This document shows positions 21,362 to 30,863 of a DNA stretch of 64,000 nt, piece by piece. Both the position numbers and the translations under genes were made by a program. Origin of the DNA: Methylothermaceae bacterium. Lineage in GTDB: Bacteria > Pseudomonadota > Gammaproteobacteria > Methylococcales > Methylothermaceae. The notes beneath the pieces are model-generated. The model did no database searches. It saw only the letters and a program-made list of their open reading frames with translations, and was not told the origin of the DNA. The DNA lies in assembly GCA_026981855.1 (NCBI GenBank), contig JALSIB010000013.1, positions 1-64,000 of the forward strand, read 5' to 3'. Numbering within the stretch: position 1 is the first letter of the stretch; every line of letters starts with the position of its first letter.

Positions 21362-22825
21362 ATGAGCTTCCATGAACTCAACGCCCGCTTCCGCAGGCTG
21401 TATCAGGAGCATCCGGCATGGCGCCTGTTGCGGGTGGAAAACGCGCCGTTGATCCTGGCCTTCGTCGCCGACCTGTTCGAGGAAACCAACGAGATCCCCT
21501 TCGGCCGCGCCAAGGTCGCCCTGGACACCGAGCTGGAGGAATGGCGCCGGCAAGGGGTGTTGGAAAGCGAAGTCAACGCCACCACTTATCTGCGTCAGTG
21601 GATTCAGGCCGGGTGGCTGAGGGAGCTGGACGACAATCTGAGCAAGACCGATGCCTGCGAGATCGCCCTGCGGTTTTGCCACCAGCTGGAACAACGGGAA
21701 AGCCACGCCACCGCCTCGCATCTTCGAATCGTCCAGGACGCGGTCCGCGACCTGTCGGTGGCCCTCAACCCCGACCCCAAGGAACGGATCGCCCTGCTGG
21801 AAGCCCGCAAGGCCGAAATCGAAAGGGAACTGTCGGACCTGGAAGCGGGCATCGTCCACGAGCTTTCCGAGGCGGAACAGCGGGAACGGATGATCGAGGT
21901 CTATCAACTGGCGGCGGTGCTGACGGGAGACTTCAGGCGGGTGGAGGACGAGATCCGCCGCATCGACCAGGATCTGCGGGTACAGATGATCGAATCGGGC
22001 GGCAGCCGTGGCGACGTCATCCTCAACCTGCTGGAACAGGAACAGCTGCTCGCCGACAGTGACGCCGGACGCGCCTTCGAGGGATTCTTCCAGCTGTTGT
22101 GCGACCAGAACCGCAGCACCGAACTGCGGGAACAGCTGAAAAAGATTCTCGCTCTTCCCGCCGCCCGGCATTTGAGCGAGCGGCAAAGGCGTTATCTCGG
22201 CAAACTCATGCGCGAACTGACCCGGGAGAGCGAACGGGTGTTCCAGGTGCGCCGCCGTACCGAGGAGAAACTGCGGCAATTCATCGAAAGCGGCACCGCC
22301 AACGAAATGCGCGCCGTGGACCGGCTGCTGGGCCGGCTGGAGCGGATCGCCGTCGGATTCAAGGACGGCGACCTCCCCTTGCGCCGGGAAACGAGCCTCA
22401 CCCTCGCCAGTGGAAAGCCCAGGTTCCAGTCGCCGGCCAGCCTGGGACTGAAATGGCCGGAAGCGCGGCTCGACACCCGGGGCGTGGAGGAACAGGCGGC
22501 CAGCCGCACCCCCGGCGGGATCGTCCTGGAACAACTGCTGACGGTCCAGGCGATGGAGGTGGCGGCAAAGATCCGCGACGCCCTGGAAAACAGCCCGCTT
22601 CCCCTCGGCATCGCCGCCCTGATCGAAAGACTGCCGGTAGAAGCCGGACTGGAGGAACTGGTGGCCTTCCTGCGGGTCGCAAGTGCCGTGGACGCCACCC
22701 GCCTGCCCGGCCGTGAAACCGTGACGATCCGCGACCGCAACGGTCAGCGGCTGCGGGTCGAGATCCCCCGTTTCCTGCTCGCCAGGGAGCAGTTTCCGGA
22801 CGATCTGGAAGAAATCCAGCTGTGA
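21362..22825 (+). CDS. jetA: Wadjet subunit JetA (DUF3375, kleisin-like)
   Basis: A 487-aa DUF3375 protein, first gene of a type I Wadjet anti-plasmid system. In the characterised systems JetA is the kleisin that bridges the heads of the JetC SMC dimer and carries JetB. Visible features are the N-terminal winged-helix-like region (LRVENAPLILAFVADLFEETNEIPF), the segment EWRRQGVLESEVNATTYLRQWI, and long helices with heptads (about residues 140-230, EARKAEIERELSDLEAGI). Length is normal for the family. It lies 53 bases after the response regulator gene and 18 before jetB. Identification rests on this domain plus the strictly conserved gene order. Confidence 0.92.
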   Translation: MSFHELNARFRRLYQEHPAWRLLRVENAPLILAFVADLFEETNEIPFGRAKVALDTELEEWRRQGVLESEVNATTYLRQWIQAGWLRELDDNLSKTDACEIALRFCHQLEQRESHATASHLRIVQDAVRDLSVALNPDPKERIALLEARKAEIERELSDLEAGIVHELSEAEQRERMIEVYQLAAVLTGDFRRVEDEIRRIDQDLRVQMIESGGSRGDVILNLLEQEQLLADSDAGRAFEGFFQLLCDQNRSTELREQLKKILALPAARHLSERQRRYLGKLMRELTRESERVFQVRRRTEEKLRQFIESGTANEMRAVDRLLGRLERIAVGFKDGDLPLRRETSLTLASGKPRFQSPASLGLKWPEARLDTRGVEEQAASRTPGGIVLEQLLTVQAMEVAAKIRDALENSPLPLGIAALIERLPVEAGLEELVAFLRVASAVDATRLPGRETVTIRDRNGQRLRVEIPRFLLAREQFPDDLEEIQL

Positions 22826-22843
22826 CCACCTGACGAACACTCT

Positions 22844-23593
22844 TTGGCCAATGACATGAATCAGGAACAAGCCGACTTTTTCGAACTGCTGCGGGGGAAA
22901 AGCAACGACCTGTCCCCCGCCGAACCCGCCTCTCCGCCGCCGCAGGAAGAAACGGCCGCCAGCATGGAATCCGAGCCGCAGCGGGCCGCCGAGGAAGGAC
23001 AGGAAGCGGGCCGCCTGCCCCCCGAAGCGCGCCGCGCCCTGGTCGGGCTGCTGCGCCACGGGGTCGTCATGGCGAGCGACAAGCGCCGCATGTTCGAGTC
23101 CCTGTGCCGCCACCGCGAACCCATCCAGGCGCATCTGGCGGACATGTACCTGCGGCTGGTGGTGGACGAACAGGCGGGGATGGCGCTGGTGCTGCAAAGA
23201 CAGCCGGAAGATCCCGGCGAGGACGTCACCACCCTGATCAGCCGTCGCCCCCTCACCCTGTACGACACCCTGCTGCTCCTGGTGCTGCGCAAGCACTATC
23301 AGGAACGCGAGACGGCCGGCGAGCAGCGGGTGATGATCGACAGCGAACGGATCGAGAACGCGCTGCGGCCGTTCCTGCCCCTCACCCAGAGCAGCCGCGG
23401 CGACCGGCGGCAGTTGAGCGGCGCCCTGAAAGCCATGAAGGAGCGCCGCATTCTGGCCGCCGTGCGGGGCGAGGAGGACCGCTTCGAGATCACGCCGGTG
23501 ATCCGCTACGTGGTCGGCGCCGAATTCCTCGAGCGGTTGCTGGAGGAATACCGGAAACTGGCCGCAGCCGCCGCTTCCGGGGACGCATCATGA
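22844..23593 (+). CDS. jetB: Wadjet subunit JetB (DUF4194, kite-like)
   Basis: A 249-aa DUF4194 protein. In type I Wadjet, JetB is the small winged-helix (kite) subunit bound to JetA, comparable to MukE. The N-terminal 60 residues are low-complexity and acidic. The conserved core begins near RRALVGLLRHGVVMASDKRRMFESL and includes LTLYDTLLLLVLRKHYQE and LKAMKERRILAAVRGEEDRFEITPVIRYVVG, the typical winged-helix end. The start may be TTG 22844 or ATG 22856; neither has a clear ribosome binding site. jetC follows after 33 bases. Confidence 0.92.
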   Translation: MANDMNQEQADFFELLRGKSNDLSPAEPASPPPQEETAASMESEPQRAAEEGQEAGRLPPEARRALVGLLRHGVVMASDKRRMFESLCRHREPIQAHLADMYLRLVVDEQAGMALVLQRQPEDPGEDVTTLISRRPLTLYDTLLLLVLRKHYQERETAGEQRVMIDSERIENALRPFLPLTQSSRGDRRQLSGALKAMKERRILAAVRGEEDRFEITPVIRYVVGAEFLERLLEEYRKLAAAAASGDAS

Positions 23594-23626
23594 ACACCAC
23601 TCGTTTTCTCCGCATTCCGGCGGTGA

Positions 23627-26600
23627 ATGGAAAAACCGGATAAGGCCATGACCCAAAACAACGTTCAATCCCTGTTCCAGTGTGGCGCCATCCGCCTGTG
23701 CGAATTGTCGGTCTACAACTGGGGTTCGTTTCACGGCCTCCACACCGCCCGCATCGACCCCCGGGGCACCCTCGTCACCGGCGACAACGGGGCCGGCAAA
23801 TCCACCCTGGTGGACGCCCTAATGGCGCTTTTGCTGCCTGCCGGCAGGGCCACCTTCAACATCGCCGCCGCCCAGGGGGACCGCAGCGACCGCAGTCTGC
23901 TCTCCTACATCCGCGGCAGTTACGGCAGCGCCCATGACGGCGGCCGCACCCGGGTGCTGAACAAGCGCGAAGGGGCGGTGGTGACCGGCCTGCGCGCCCT
24001 CTACCGGGCCGACGACGGCTCCGGGATCACCCTGGCGGCGCTGTTCTGGATCGCCCATGCCGGCAGCGCCCTGGCCGATCTCAAGCGGATCTACGTGGTC
24101 GCGCGCCGCGATCTGGGCCTCAAGGAACTGCTCGACGCCTTCGGCGACGGAGACATCCGGAGCCTGAAGCAAACCCTTCGCCGCGACCCCGCCATCCAAT
24201 ACGGCGACGACCGTTTCACCGAATACCAGGAAAGCTACCGCCGCCTGCTCCATTTGGATAACCCCAACGCCCCCGCCCTGCTGGCCCGGGCTCTGGGGTT
24301 GAAGAAGATCGACGACCTCACCGCCCTGATCCGCAATCTGGTGCTGGAGCCCAGCACGGTACGCGACGACGCCCGCCAGGCGGTGAACGAATTCGCCGAC
24401 CTGGTGGGCATTCACGAGCAGCTCCTGGACGCCCGCCGTCAGCAGGGGGCCCTGGCCGAACTCCCCCAGGTGGAAAAGGAATTGCGACAGGCCGAAACCG
24501 AGCTGCGGCGACTGGATGCGGAACTGGCCGCGCTGCCGGTGTGGTTCGGGCTGCAATGCGCCTCGCTGTGGCGGCAACGGGAACAAACCATCGCCGCCGA
24601 ACTGACGCAGGCCAACCGCCGGCTGGAGGAACTGGAACGTCACCTCGCCGCAGGAGAAGAGCGGGTCGAACGCTGTCATGCCGACTACCTGCAGGCCGGC
24701 GGCGAACGCATCGAACTGCTGAAGAAGGAACTGGAAACCGCCCGGGAGAAGCTCGCCGAAGTCAACCGCCGCGCCGCCGACTACCAGAAAACCGCGACCC
24801 GCCTGGAGCTGGACGCCACCCTGAGTGAACCGGCGTTTCTGGCCAATCAGAGCCGGGCCACACAGGCCCGGGAACGCATCGAAGGGGAAAAGATCCAGGC
24901 CCAGGACCACTTCGCCGCCCTGTCCGCCCGGCTGGGCAACGCCCAGGAAACGCGGCGGCAGCTGGAGGAGGAAATCGCCGTCATCGAGGCCCGCCCCGAC
25001 TCCAACATCGACCCCAGGTTCCAGCAATTGCGCGACGAGATGGCCGCCGCCCTGTCGCTGGACAGGAGCCGGTTGATGTTCCTCGGCGAACTGGTGGACG
25101 TGAAGGAGGCGGAACGCCCCTGGCAGGGGGCCATCGAACGGGCGCTGGGAGGGCTCCGCACCACCCTGGCGGTGCCGGAAGGGGACTTTCCCCTGGTCAC
25201 CCGCTGGCTCAACCAACGCCACACCGGGCTCCACGTGCGGGTCCAGGTGGTGCGCGCCGCCTCCGGACAGGCCGAATTCCTGGAAGACGGTTTCCTGCGC
25301 AAGCTGGTGTGGCGGGAACACCCTTACCGGGAGTGGGTAAAACATCATCTCGCCCGGTTCGATCTCCATTGTGTCGCCGACACCGAAACCCTGGACCGCA
25401 CGCCGTTTTCCATGACCCGTCAGGGGCTGGTGCACCTGGAGCGGGGACGGTTCGAAAAGAAGGACCAGCAACGCATCGACGACCGCCGCGCCTGGCAACT
25501 GGGATTCTCCAACAAGAACCGGCTGGCGTTGCTGAAACAGGACGCGAAACGGCTCGAGGAAGAGACCGCCGCGCTGCAGACCGGCGTCGCCCGCGCCCGC
25601 CGGGATCTGGACGCCCTCGGCCGGCGCGAAGGTCTGTGGGAAAGGCTGACAGCCTTCCGCTGGGAGGAAATCGACGTTCCCTGGTGGCAGACCCGGGTCG
25701 GGCGCCTGGACGAGGATCTGACGCAATTGCAACAGGCGGGCGGCGACCTGGCCAAGGCCCGGCAGCGATGGGAGCAGGCCAAGGCCGAACTGCAACGCCG
25801 CCAGAAGGAACGGGCGGAACGCCAGGAACAGCTGGGTATCTTGAAAAACCGGCTGGAAAATGCCCGCGCCCAGCGGCAGCGGGCCCTGAAAGCGGCCGAA
25901 CCCGGCATGGAGGAAACGCTGCGGGAGGGTCTGCAAAGAAAGACGGGGCTGTTGAAAGACGCGCAACTGGAAGAGGCGGCCAAGATCGAGGCCGGGCACC
26001 GTCAGCGCATCGAGTCCCAACGGATCACGGTGCGCAACCGCAGGGAACGCGCCAGCCGCACCGCCGTGGGCATCATGACCGGTTTCCGCACCCGCTGGGA
26101 AGTCATCGCCGCCGACTGGGGCGTCGATCTGGCCAGCCTGACCGATTATCTGGGCCATCTGGACCGGCTGCAACGGGAGGGACTGCCGCAGCTGGTGGAA
26201 AAATTCCGCGAACGCCTCAACCGCCACACCACCCAGTCCCTGGCCCGGCTCCGTTCGCGCATCGACTCCGAGCGCGAGGACATCTTCGACCGCATCACCA
26301 CCATCAACGGGGTGCTGAAACGCACCGAATTTCGCCCCGGCAGCTATCTCAGGCTCGGCATCAAGAACGAACAACACGAACATGTGCAGCATTTCAACCG
26401 GCTGCTGCAACAGGTGATGGCGCAAGTCACCAGCGACGACCACGAGGCCCGCTTCACCGGCCTCCAGGCGGTGATCGAAATCCTCGACAAGGCCAGCAAC
26501 CCGGCCTCGGCCCACACCCTGGAAAGTCTGCGGCTGCTCGACCCAAGGCATCAACTGTCCTTCTACGCCGAGGAGATCGGCAGCGCCGACGGCGAGGTCC

Positions 26601-27007
26601 GCGACGTGCTGATGTCCTCGAGCGGCAAATCCGGCGGGGAAAAGGAATCGTTCGCCGGCACTATCGTCGCCGCCAGCCTGGCTTACGTCCTCACGCCCGA
26701 CGGCAGCGACCGGCCCGTCTACAGCACCGTGTTCCTGGACGAGGCCTTCTCCAATACCGCCGAGGCGGTCAGCCGCCGGGTGCTGCGGGTATTCAGGGAG
26801 CTGCACCTACACGTCAACCTGATCACCCCTTACAAGAACCTCAACCTCGCCCGTGAATCGGCGCGCTCGCTGTTGATCGTCGAACGGGACGCCACCTCCC
26901 ACGAAAGCCGCCTGTGTGAAGTCACCTGGGAGGAAATCGACCGCCAGCTGGACGCCCGTGCCCGGGAGATGGGGGTGGTGGCCACGGCGGGGGCCGAAGC
27001 CCCGTAA
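23627..27007 (+). CDS. jetC: Wadjet SMC-like ATPase JetC
   Basis: A 1126-aa SMC/MukB-like ATPase, the loop-extruding motor of Wadjet. Walker A (VTGDNGAGKSTLVDALMALLL, lysine about 58) is followed by long coiled coils (about 260-480 and 650-880) around a central hinge region (about 500-600). The signature SSGKSGGEKESFAG is near residue 997 and Walker B STVFLDEAFSN near 1035. The D-loop and a C-terminal head complete a functional-looking ATPase. ATG 23648 is an alternative start. jetD begins 9 bases downstream. All motifs needed for ATP hydrolysis are intact. Confidence 0.95.
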   Translation: MEKPDKAMTQNNVQSLFQCGAIRLCELSVYNWGSFHGLHTARIDPRGTLVTGDNGAGKSTLVDALMALLLPAGRATFNIAAAQGDRSDRSLLSYIRGSYGSAHDGGRTRVLNKREGAVVTGLRALYRADDGSGITLAALFWIAHAGSALADLKRIYVVARRDLGLKELLDAFGDGDIRSLKQTLRRDPAIQYGDDRFTEYQESYRRLLHLDNPNAPALLARALGLKKIDDLTALIRNLVLEPSTVRDDARQAVNEFADLVGIHEQLLDARRQQGALAELPQVEKELRQAETELRRLDAELAALPVWFGLQCASLWRQREQTIAAELTQANRRLEELERHLAAGEERVERCHADYLQAGGERIELLKKELETAREKLAEVNRRAADYQKTATRLELDATLSEPAFLANQSRATQARERIEGEKIQAQDHFAALSARLGNAQETRRQLEEEIAVIEARPDSNIDPRFQQLRDEMAAALSLDRSRLMFLGELVDVKEAERPWQGAIERALGGLRTTLAVPEGDFPLVTRWLNQRHTGLHVRVQVVRAASGQAEFLEDGFLRKLVWREHPYREWVKHHLARFDLHCVADTETLDRTPFSMTRQGLVHLERGRFEKKDQQRIDDRRAWQLGFSNKNRLALLKQDAKRLEEETAALQTGVARARRDLDALGRREGLWERLTAFRWEEIDVPWWQTRVGRLDEDLTQLQQAGGDLAKARQRWEQAKAELQRRQKERAERQEQLGILKNRLENARAQRQRALKAAEPGMEETLREGLQRKTGLLKDAQLEEAAKIEAGHRQRIESQRITVRNRRERASRTAVGIMTGFRTRWEVIAADWGVDLASLTDYLGHLDRLQREGLPQLVEKFRERLNRHTTQSLARLRSRIDSEREDIFDRITTINGVLKRTEFRPGSYLRLGIKNEQHEHVQHFNRLLQQVMAQVTSDDHEARFTGLQAVIEILDKASNPASAHTLESLRLLDPRHQLSFYAEEIGSADGEVRDVLMSSSGKSGGEKESFAGTIVAASLAYVLTPDGSDRPVYSTVFLDEAFSNTAEAVSRRVLRVFRELHLHVNLITPYKNLNLARESARSLLIVERDATSHESRLCEVTWEEIDRQLDARAREMGVVATAGAEAP

Positions 27008-27016
27008 GGACAGCAA

Positions 27017-28210
27017 ATGGCAAACGAAGCCGCCTGGGGGCTCCTGCCCGATCAAGTGATCACGGCGCTGCGCCGGCGCGAATGGGAAAACACCGCCCGT
27101 CTGCGTGCCCGCCTGGACGGCAGCCGCCCCTTTCCCATCCGCTTCTCCCTCAAGCCCCCCACCGCCAGCCAGGCGTTGGAGAATCTGGATCACTTCCGCC
27201 GCTTCGTGCGGTTGTGGCAAGACTGGCCCCATCCCTCCCTCATTCGATGGGAAAGCAGGCACTGGCGCCGCCTGGGCAGACAGGACATACCCGTCGCCGT
27301 GCAAATCGATTCCATGTCCCGGCTGATAGACATCCTCGGCCCCGGCGCCCGCGCCCGAAGCCGGCGCTGGCAGACCTTGATGGAGCCTCTGCTGGAGCTG
27401 GAGCCCCGTCTTTCCCCCGTCCTGGTCCGCCATCTCACGGCCCTGGAAGAAATGGGCGAGGAGGAGACCCGGCTGCTGGCCAGGCTGCTGCCGCAGCTGC
27501 GGGCGGGCATGGGACAGGGCGATTATCTGAGGGCTCTGCCGGTCAGGGAAGTGGACACCAAATTCGTCGAAACCCGTCAGCGGTTGATCGGCGAGTGTCT
27601 CGATGTCATCCATGCAGGGGCGGTATCGGCACAGGGTGGGTTGTCCCGCTGGCTCGGGTGCCTCGACACCCCGAAAGGCTGGCTGTTGGTCCGCCCCCTG
27701 TGCCCACGTTCGCGCTCGCGGCTGGCGGGGCTGGGGTTGCTGCAACTGGATTTCCACGGCCTGCTCACCCATGAACTGCCGGCGGAGCACATTCTGATCG
27801 TGGAGAACAAACAGAGCGGTTACGCGCTTCCCCCGCTCGAAGACACCATCGCGGTATTCGGGGGTGGAAGGAACACCGCCTGGATGCGGGCCCTTTGGCT
27901 GAACCACAAGCACCTGGGTTACTGGGGCGACATCGACACCTGGGGGCTGGCGATCCTCAGCGACGCCCGGAGCCACCAATCCCATCTGGACGCCCTGATG
28001 ATGGATGAGGCGACCTTGCAATGCCACCTCTCCCGCATGGTGGAGGAAAAAAACCCTCATGAATCCCTGCCGCCGCATCTCACCGAAGAGGAAACCCGGC
28101 TGTTTCTATCGCTTCGCAACGGACATTTCGGGAAAAACCGGTTGGAGCAGGAAAGACTGGCGCCGGATTACGTGCTGGAAAACCTGAACCGCTGGCACGG
28201 TTCGGGCTGA
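27017..28210 (+). CDS. jetD: Wadjet nuclease JetD (DUF3322/DUF2220, Toprim fold)
   Basis: A 397-aa protein with the N-terminal DUF3322 region (IRFSLKPPTASQALENLDHFRRFV) and C-terminal DUF2220 Toprim-like domain. The Toprim acids are visible as ILIVENKQSG (about residue 260) and the DxD-type motif GYWGDIDTWGLAIL (about 304). In characterised type I systems JetD is the nuclease that cleaves circular plasmid DNA once JetABC has reeled it in. It ends the operon. A degraded second copy of its Toprim part lies 6 kb downstream at 34111-34235. Confidence 0.94.
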   Translation: MANEAAWGLLPDQVITALRRREWENTARLRARLDGSRPFPIRFSLKPPTASQALENLDHFRRFVRLWQDWPHPSLIRWESRHWRRLGRQDIPVAVQIDSMSRLIDILGPGARARSRRWQTLMEPLLELEPRLSPVLVRHLTALEEMGEEETRLLARLLPQLRAGMGQGDYLRALPVREVDTKFVETRQRLIGECLDVIHAGAVSAQGGLSRWLGCLDTPKGWLLVRPLCPRSRSRLAGLGLLQLDFHGLLTHELPAEHILIVENKQSGYALPPLEDTIAVFGGGRNTAWMRALWLNHKHLGYWGDIDTWGLAILSDARSHQSHLDALMMDEATLQCHLSRMVEEKNPHESLPPHLTEEETRLFLSLRNGHFGKNRLEQERLAPDYVLENLNRWHGSG

Positions 28211-28340
28211 ACTGCATTTTCCAGGAAGGGTGGCAACGACATCGGACCGTCTTGACCGTCTTTTCAACCGATCTGCTTTCCGGAACCACCCCTCTCGACC
28301 CGGCCGGCGGCCGTCCCTGGCAAAGGGGCACCTCTTCCGA

Positions 28341-28874
28341 TCAACCACGTTTCCGTAAAGGGTAGCGGGAGAAATCGATATAATTCCGCCCCACGTTTTG
28401 TTGGAAAAATCCGATGGCCAGCGGCTCTCCATCGATGGGTCTGAGTTTCAGCCGGCCATTCGCGGTGATGTCGGAGATTTCCGCCAACAGGTGCAATCGG
28501 CGCTTGTCCACCTTGACCTCCATCGCCACTCGATCCCCCACCTTGTAGAGCACGCCTCCATGGCGAATCTCCGTCACCGGCTCGTAGGGTTCAAGATAAC
28601 GGCTTTTCCACAAATAAGGCGTACAGAGAATGGGCTGGGTTTCAGAACCAAACTTTATTTCATAGCCCGAAGCACGGACTCTCTTCACCTTACCCAGCAT
28701 ATAGGTCTGTTTGCATTGGGCGATCACCCGGCTGCCCACGGGGTAAGTCGGATCCGATTTGAAGCCCAGATACACCACCAAACCCATCACCATCAACAAA
28801 CCCACACCCAGCGGAATCATCCATTTTTCCGACAACTTCTCCAGACCACGTTTCTCGACCACCGCTACGTTCAT
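28341..28874 (-). CDS. Membrane-anchored protein of unknown function
   Basis: A 177-aa protein with one N-terminal transmembrane helix (WMIPLGVGLLMVMGLVVYLGF). The periplasmic part contains two short beta-rich repeats of the type VGSRVIAQCKQTYMLGKVKRV and VGDRVAMEVKVDKRRLHLLAEI, which look like paired SH3/Tudor-like barrels. A GGAGGGGAAAAG ribosome binding site supports the start. It is the last gene of the minus-strand operon that starts at 33851. I do not recognise a family. The 130 bases between jetD and this gene show no feature. Confidence 0.7.
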   Translation of the reverse strand: MNVAVVEKRGLEKLSEKWMIPLGVGLLMVMGLVVYLGFKSDPTYPVGSRVIAQCKQTYMLGKVKRVRASGYEIKFGSETQPILCTPYLWKSRYLEPYEPVTEIRHGGVLYKVGDRVAMEVKVDKRRLHLLAEISDITANGRLKLRPIDGEPLAIGFFQQNVGRNYIDFSRYPLRKRG

Positions 28875-28898
28875 CTTTTCCCCTCCCGTACAGTGCGT

Positions 28899-29240
28899 TC
28901 ACATGCCGTTTTTCAACCAGTACAACATCCACCAATATCCCGCCACAGTCGCCATGATGGCGAGACCCAGGGCGGCAAAAAAGCCGATTCCCCGCTCCAG
29001 CAAAACGATCAGAACGACGAACAGCAACAGCGAAGGCAATACAAGCCACAAGACATCTCTGGAAAACTGCGTCACCTTCACCACATCTCCGCTTTCCAGA
29101 TACATCCACACCATCGCCAACACGGAAACGAGGGGTATCGAGGCCAAGGTGGCGCCGATCAGCGGATTCCTCTTGCCGGCCTCGCTCGCCCCCACGATCA
29201 GAAGGGCGCTAAGCAGGGTTTTGAACAGTAGATAGCCCAT
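28899..29240 (-). CDS. DUF3147-like small membrane protein
   Basis: A 113-aa protein with four predicted membrane helices (LLFKTLLSALLIVGAS, NPLIGATLASIPLVSVLAMVW, LVLPSLLLFVVLIVLLE, FFAALGLAIMATVAGYWWM), the size and topology of DUF3147 proteins. Its start lies 32 bases inside the end of the upstream PepSY gene, so the two are translationally linked. Function is unknown; the operon suggests a part in copper or other metal acquisition. Confidence 0.7.
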   Translation of the reverse strand: MGYLLFKTLLSALLIVGASEAGKRNPLIGATLASIPLVSVLAMVWMYLESGDVVKVTQFSRDVLWLVLPSLLLFVVLIVLLERGIGFFAALGLAIMATVAGYWWMLYWLKNGM

Positions 29241-30270
29241 GCCGTTTCCTCAGGCGTCGCTTTCTGGACCAACGGATGATCATGCCGGTCACCAGCAACA
29301 CTGTGGGGCCCCCCCCCGCGGCGGCCAACAGACACTTGCCGGGGGCACCCAGGATCTGTCCCGTATGCAGGGCATAAATCCAGCCAAGCGACCGCACGCC
29401 GGTAGCTTCCATCTCCGGATCCGGACGAACGCCGGCATCCCGTCCGGGCCCCACGAGGAACCATCGCCAGTACACGGGATGATCGACCCCCCGCCCGCAA
29501 TCCATCGCCGCCCGCCAAGGCTCTCTTTCCTCGAAAGGCGTTTCCACGACACGCAGCCGACAGCCGGGATTATGGCGGCGAAGAGAGGCGAGAACGGATG
29601 TCAGAGTCATGCTTCGCGTTATTTCCGGACCATCAGGGTTCTCTGTGCCCGGACTGGCCTCCCCGGACAGTACCTTGCTTGTCCAAAGTCCGGAGAAAAC
29701 CAGCAGCCAACCCGTCACTAGACTGAACATAAGGACTGGCAACACCACCAACCCCAACCCTCCGTGCAAGCCGGACAAGCCTATACGCCTGGGCAACCGC
29801 CACATCAGAAGCCCGGAAACCACAAATCCCAAAAGAACCAAGCCGGCCACCCCCACCCACCATTTGCCCTGATCCCCCAGCATCAAGCGCGAATGAAAGC
29901 GGTACAGCCACTCCGCCAGCTGCGTTCTTCCCTCGGTCACCCGGATGACTTCGGCCCGCCGGGGATCCACCGTGATCCTGACCTCTCCCGCCGTTGCGCC
30001 GAAAGGGTCCGCACTGAGATACGTCACTTCCGCCACCGCTTGTCCCCGATGGGGGAGTACCAGTTTCCAGTGGCCCGGTCGATCCGCAAGGTGCCGGCGG
30101 GCCGCCGCCAATATCCGCTGCGGCATGAATTGTCCGGTTTCCGAAGCCATCGTCCCCGGCAGACCGGCATCCAGACTTTTCTGCACCAGCAGAAGACTGC
30201 CCGACAGGGTCCAGAGGGACACCAGAAGACCCAGGGACAATGCCAGCAACCGGTGGAACCGGCGTATCAC
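29209..30270 (-). CDS. PepSY-domain membrane protein
   Basis: A 353-aa protein of the PepSY-associated transmembrane group. Helix 1 (LLALSLGLLVSLWTLSGSLLLV) precedes a periplasmic PepSY segment, then WLYRFHSRLMLGDQGKWWVGVAGLVLLGFVVSGL, LHGGLGLVVLPVLMFSLVTGWLLV, a second periplasmic region and a final helix (VLLVTGMIIRW). Such proteins accompany TonB-dependent receptors for metal chelates, where some act as inner-membrane reductases or ligand processors. The GTG start overlaps the stop of the preceding gene. Confidence 0.82.
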   Translation of the reverse strand: MIRRFHRLLALSLGLLVSLWTLSGSLLLVQKSLDAGLPGTMASETGQFMPQRILAAARRHLADRPGHWKLVLPHRGQAVAEVTYLSADPFGATAGEVRITVDPRRAEVIRVTEGRTQLAEWLYRFHSRLMLGDQGKWWVGVAGLVLLGFVVSGLLMWRLPRRIGLSGLHGGLGLVVLPVLMFSLVTGWLLVFSGLWTSKVLSGEASPGTENPDGPEITRSMTLTSVLASLRRHNPGCRLRVVETPFEEREPWRAAMDCGRGVDHPVYWRWFLVGPGRDAGVRPDPEMEATGVRSLGWIYALHTGQILGAPGKCLLAAAGGGPTVLLVTGMIIRWSRKRRLRKRHGLSTVQNPA

Positions 30271-30863
30271 GTCGCCACCTCTCCGTTCTTGAAGCGCACG
30301 AAAAAGAAAATCACCATGGTGAAAAACGCCAACAGGCTGAAGATCGCGGCGACCTTCAACCAGGGAGTCGAATCGCCTCCCAGCCCCACCGTCAGCGGAA
30401 TACGCAACCTGTCGTCGCTCAGGCCCGTCTCTTCACCGAACTGGATGATCAAGGCGTAACGCCCCGGATGATCGAAATCGACCTTGAGTTCCGCCACGCC
30501 GTGGGGATAAAGCTGCGAGGGAACGGTTTTCAACGTCTTCATGGCGCTCCCGTCCTCCTCCCTTTCCTCCACCACCGACAGCGATATGGGCAGCGAACGC
30601 ACGTCCCGGTCGATAAAGTCGATACCAAAATAAGTGGTTCCCGTTCTGGGCAATCGTTGGCAGAAACGTTGCAATGCCTGGCGCTTTTCCCGAGCGCCAG
30701 TGGGTATTTTGGCGGGCGGTTGAAAGGCGTTGAAGTGAACGATATAGAAATCGGTCCCGACCAGACAGTCGCTTCCGCCCTTCTTGATGGGGGCGGCGGC
30801 CAAGTCAGCGGCGGCCAAACAGCCTAGCAATACGATCAAATAACGAATTGGATGTCTTTTCAT
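30267..30863 (-). CDS. Exported membrane-anchored protein, unknown function
   Basis: A 198-aa protein with an N-terminal signal peptide (YLIVLLGCLAAADLAAAP), a periplasmic beta-rich domain of about 130 residues and a C-terminal anchor helix (LKVAAIFSLLAFFTMVIFFFV) with a basic tail. The segment VAELKVDFDHPGRYALIIQFGEETGL suggests an immunoglobulin-like or DUF4198-type sandwich, common beside CopC-like proteins. The start lies inside the end of the copC-like gene (59-base overlap). Function unassigned. Confidence 0.7.
   Translation of the reverse strand: MKRHPIRYLIVLLGCLAAADLAAAPIKKGGSDCLVGTDFYIVHFNAFQPPAKIPTGAREKRQALQRFCQRLPRTGTTYFGIDFIDRDVRSLPISLSVVEEREEDGSAMKTLKTVPSQLYPHGVAELKVDFDHPGRYALIIQFGEETGLSDDRLRIPLTVGLGGDSTPWLKVAAIFSLLAFFTMVIFFFVRFKNGEVAT

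Noticed and set aside
23819-26806. Open frame of 995 codons antisense to jetC
   Set aside because: High GC at third positions leaves stops rare on the opposite strand; the JetC frame has all SMC motifs and the antisense product is a composition artefact.
21362-28210. Alternative reading as a MksBEF/MukBEF condensin operon
   Set aside because: DUF3375, DUF4194 and the DUF3322/DUF2220 nuclease in this order are diagnostic of Wadjet, and SMC itself is encoded at 49138.
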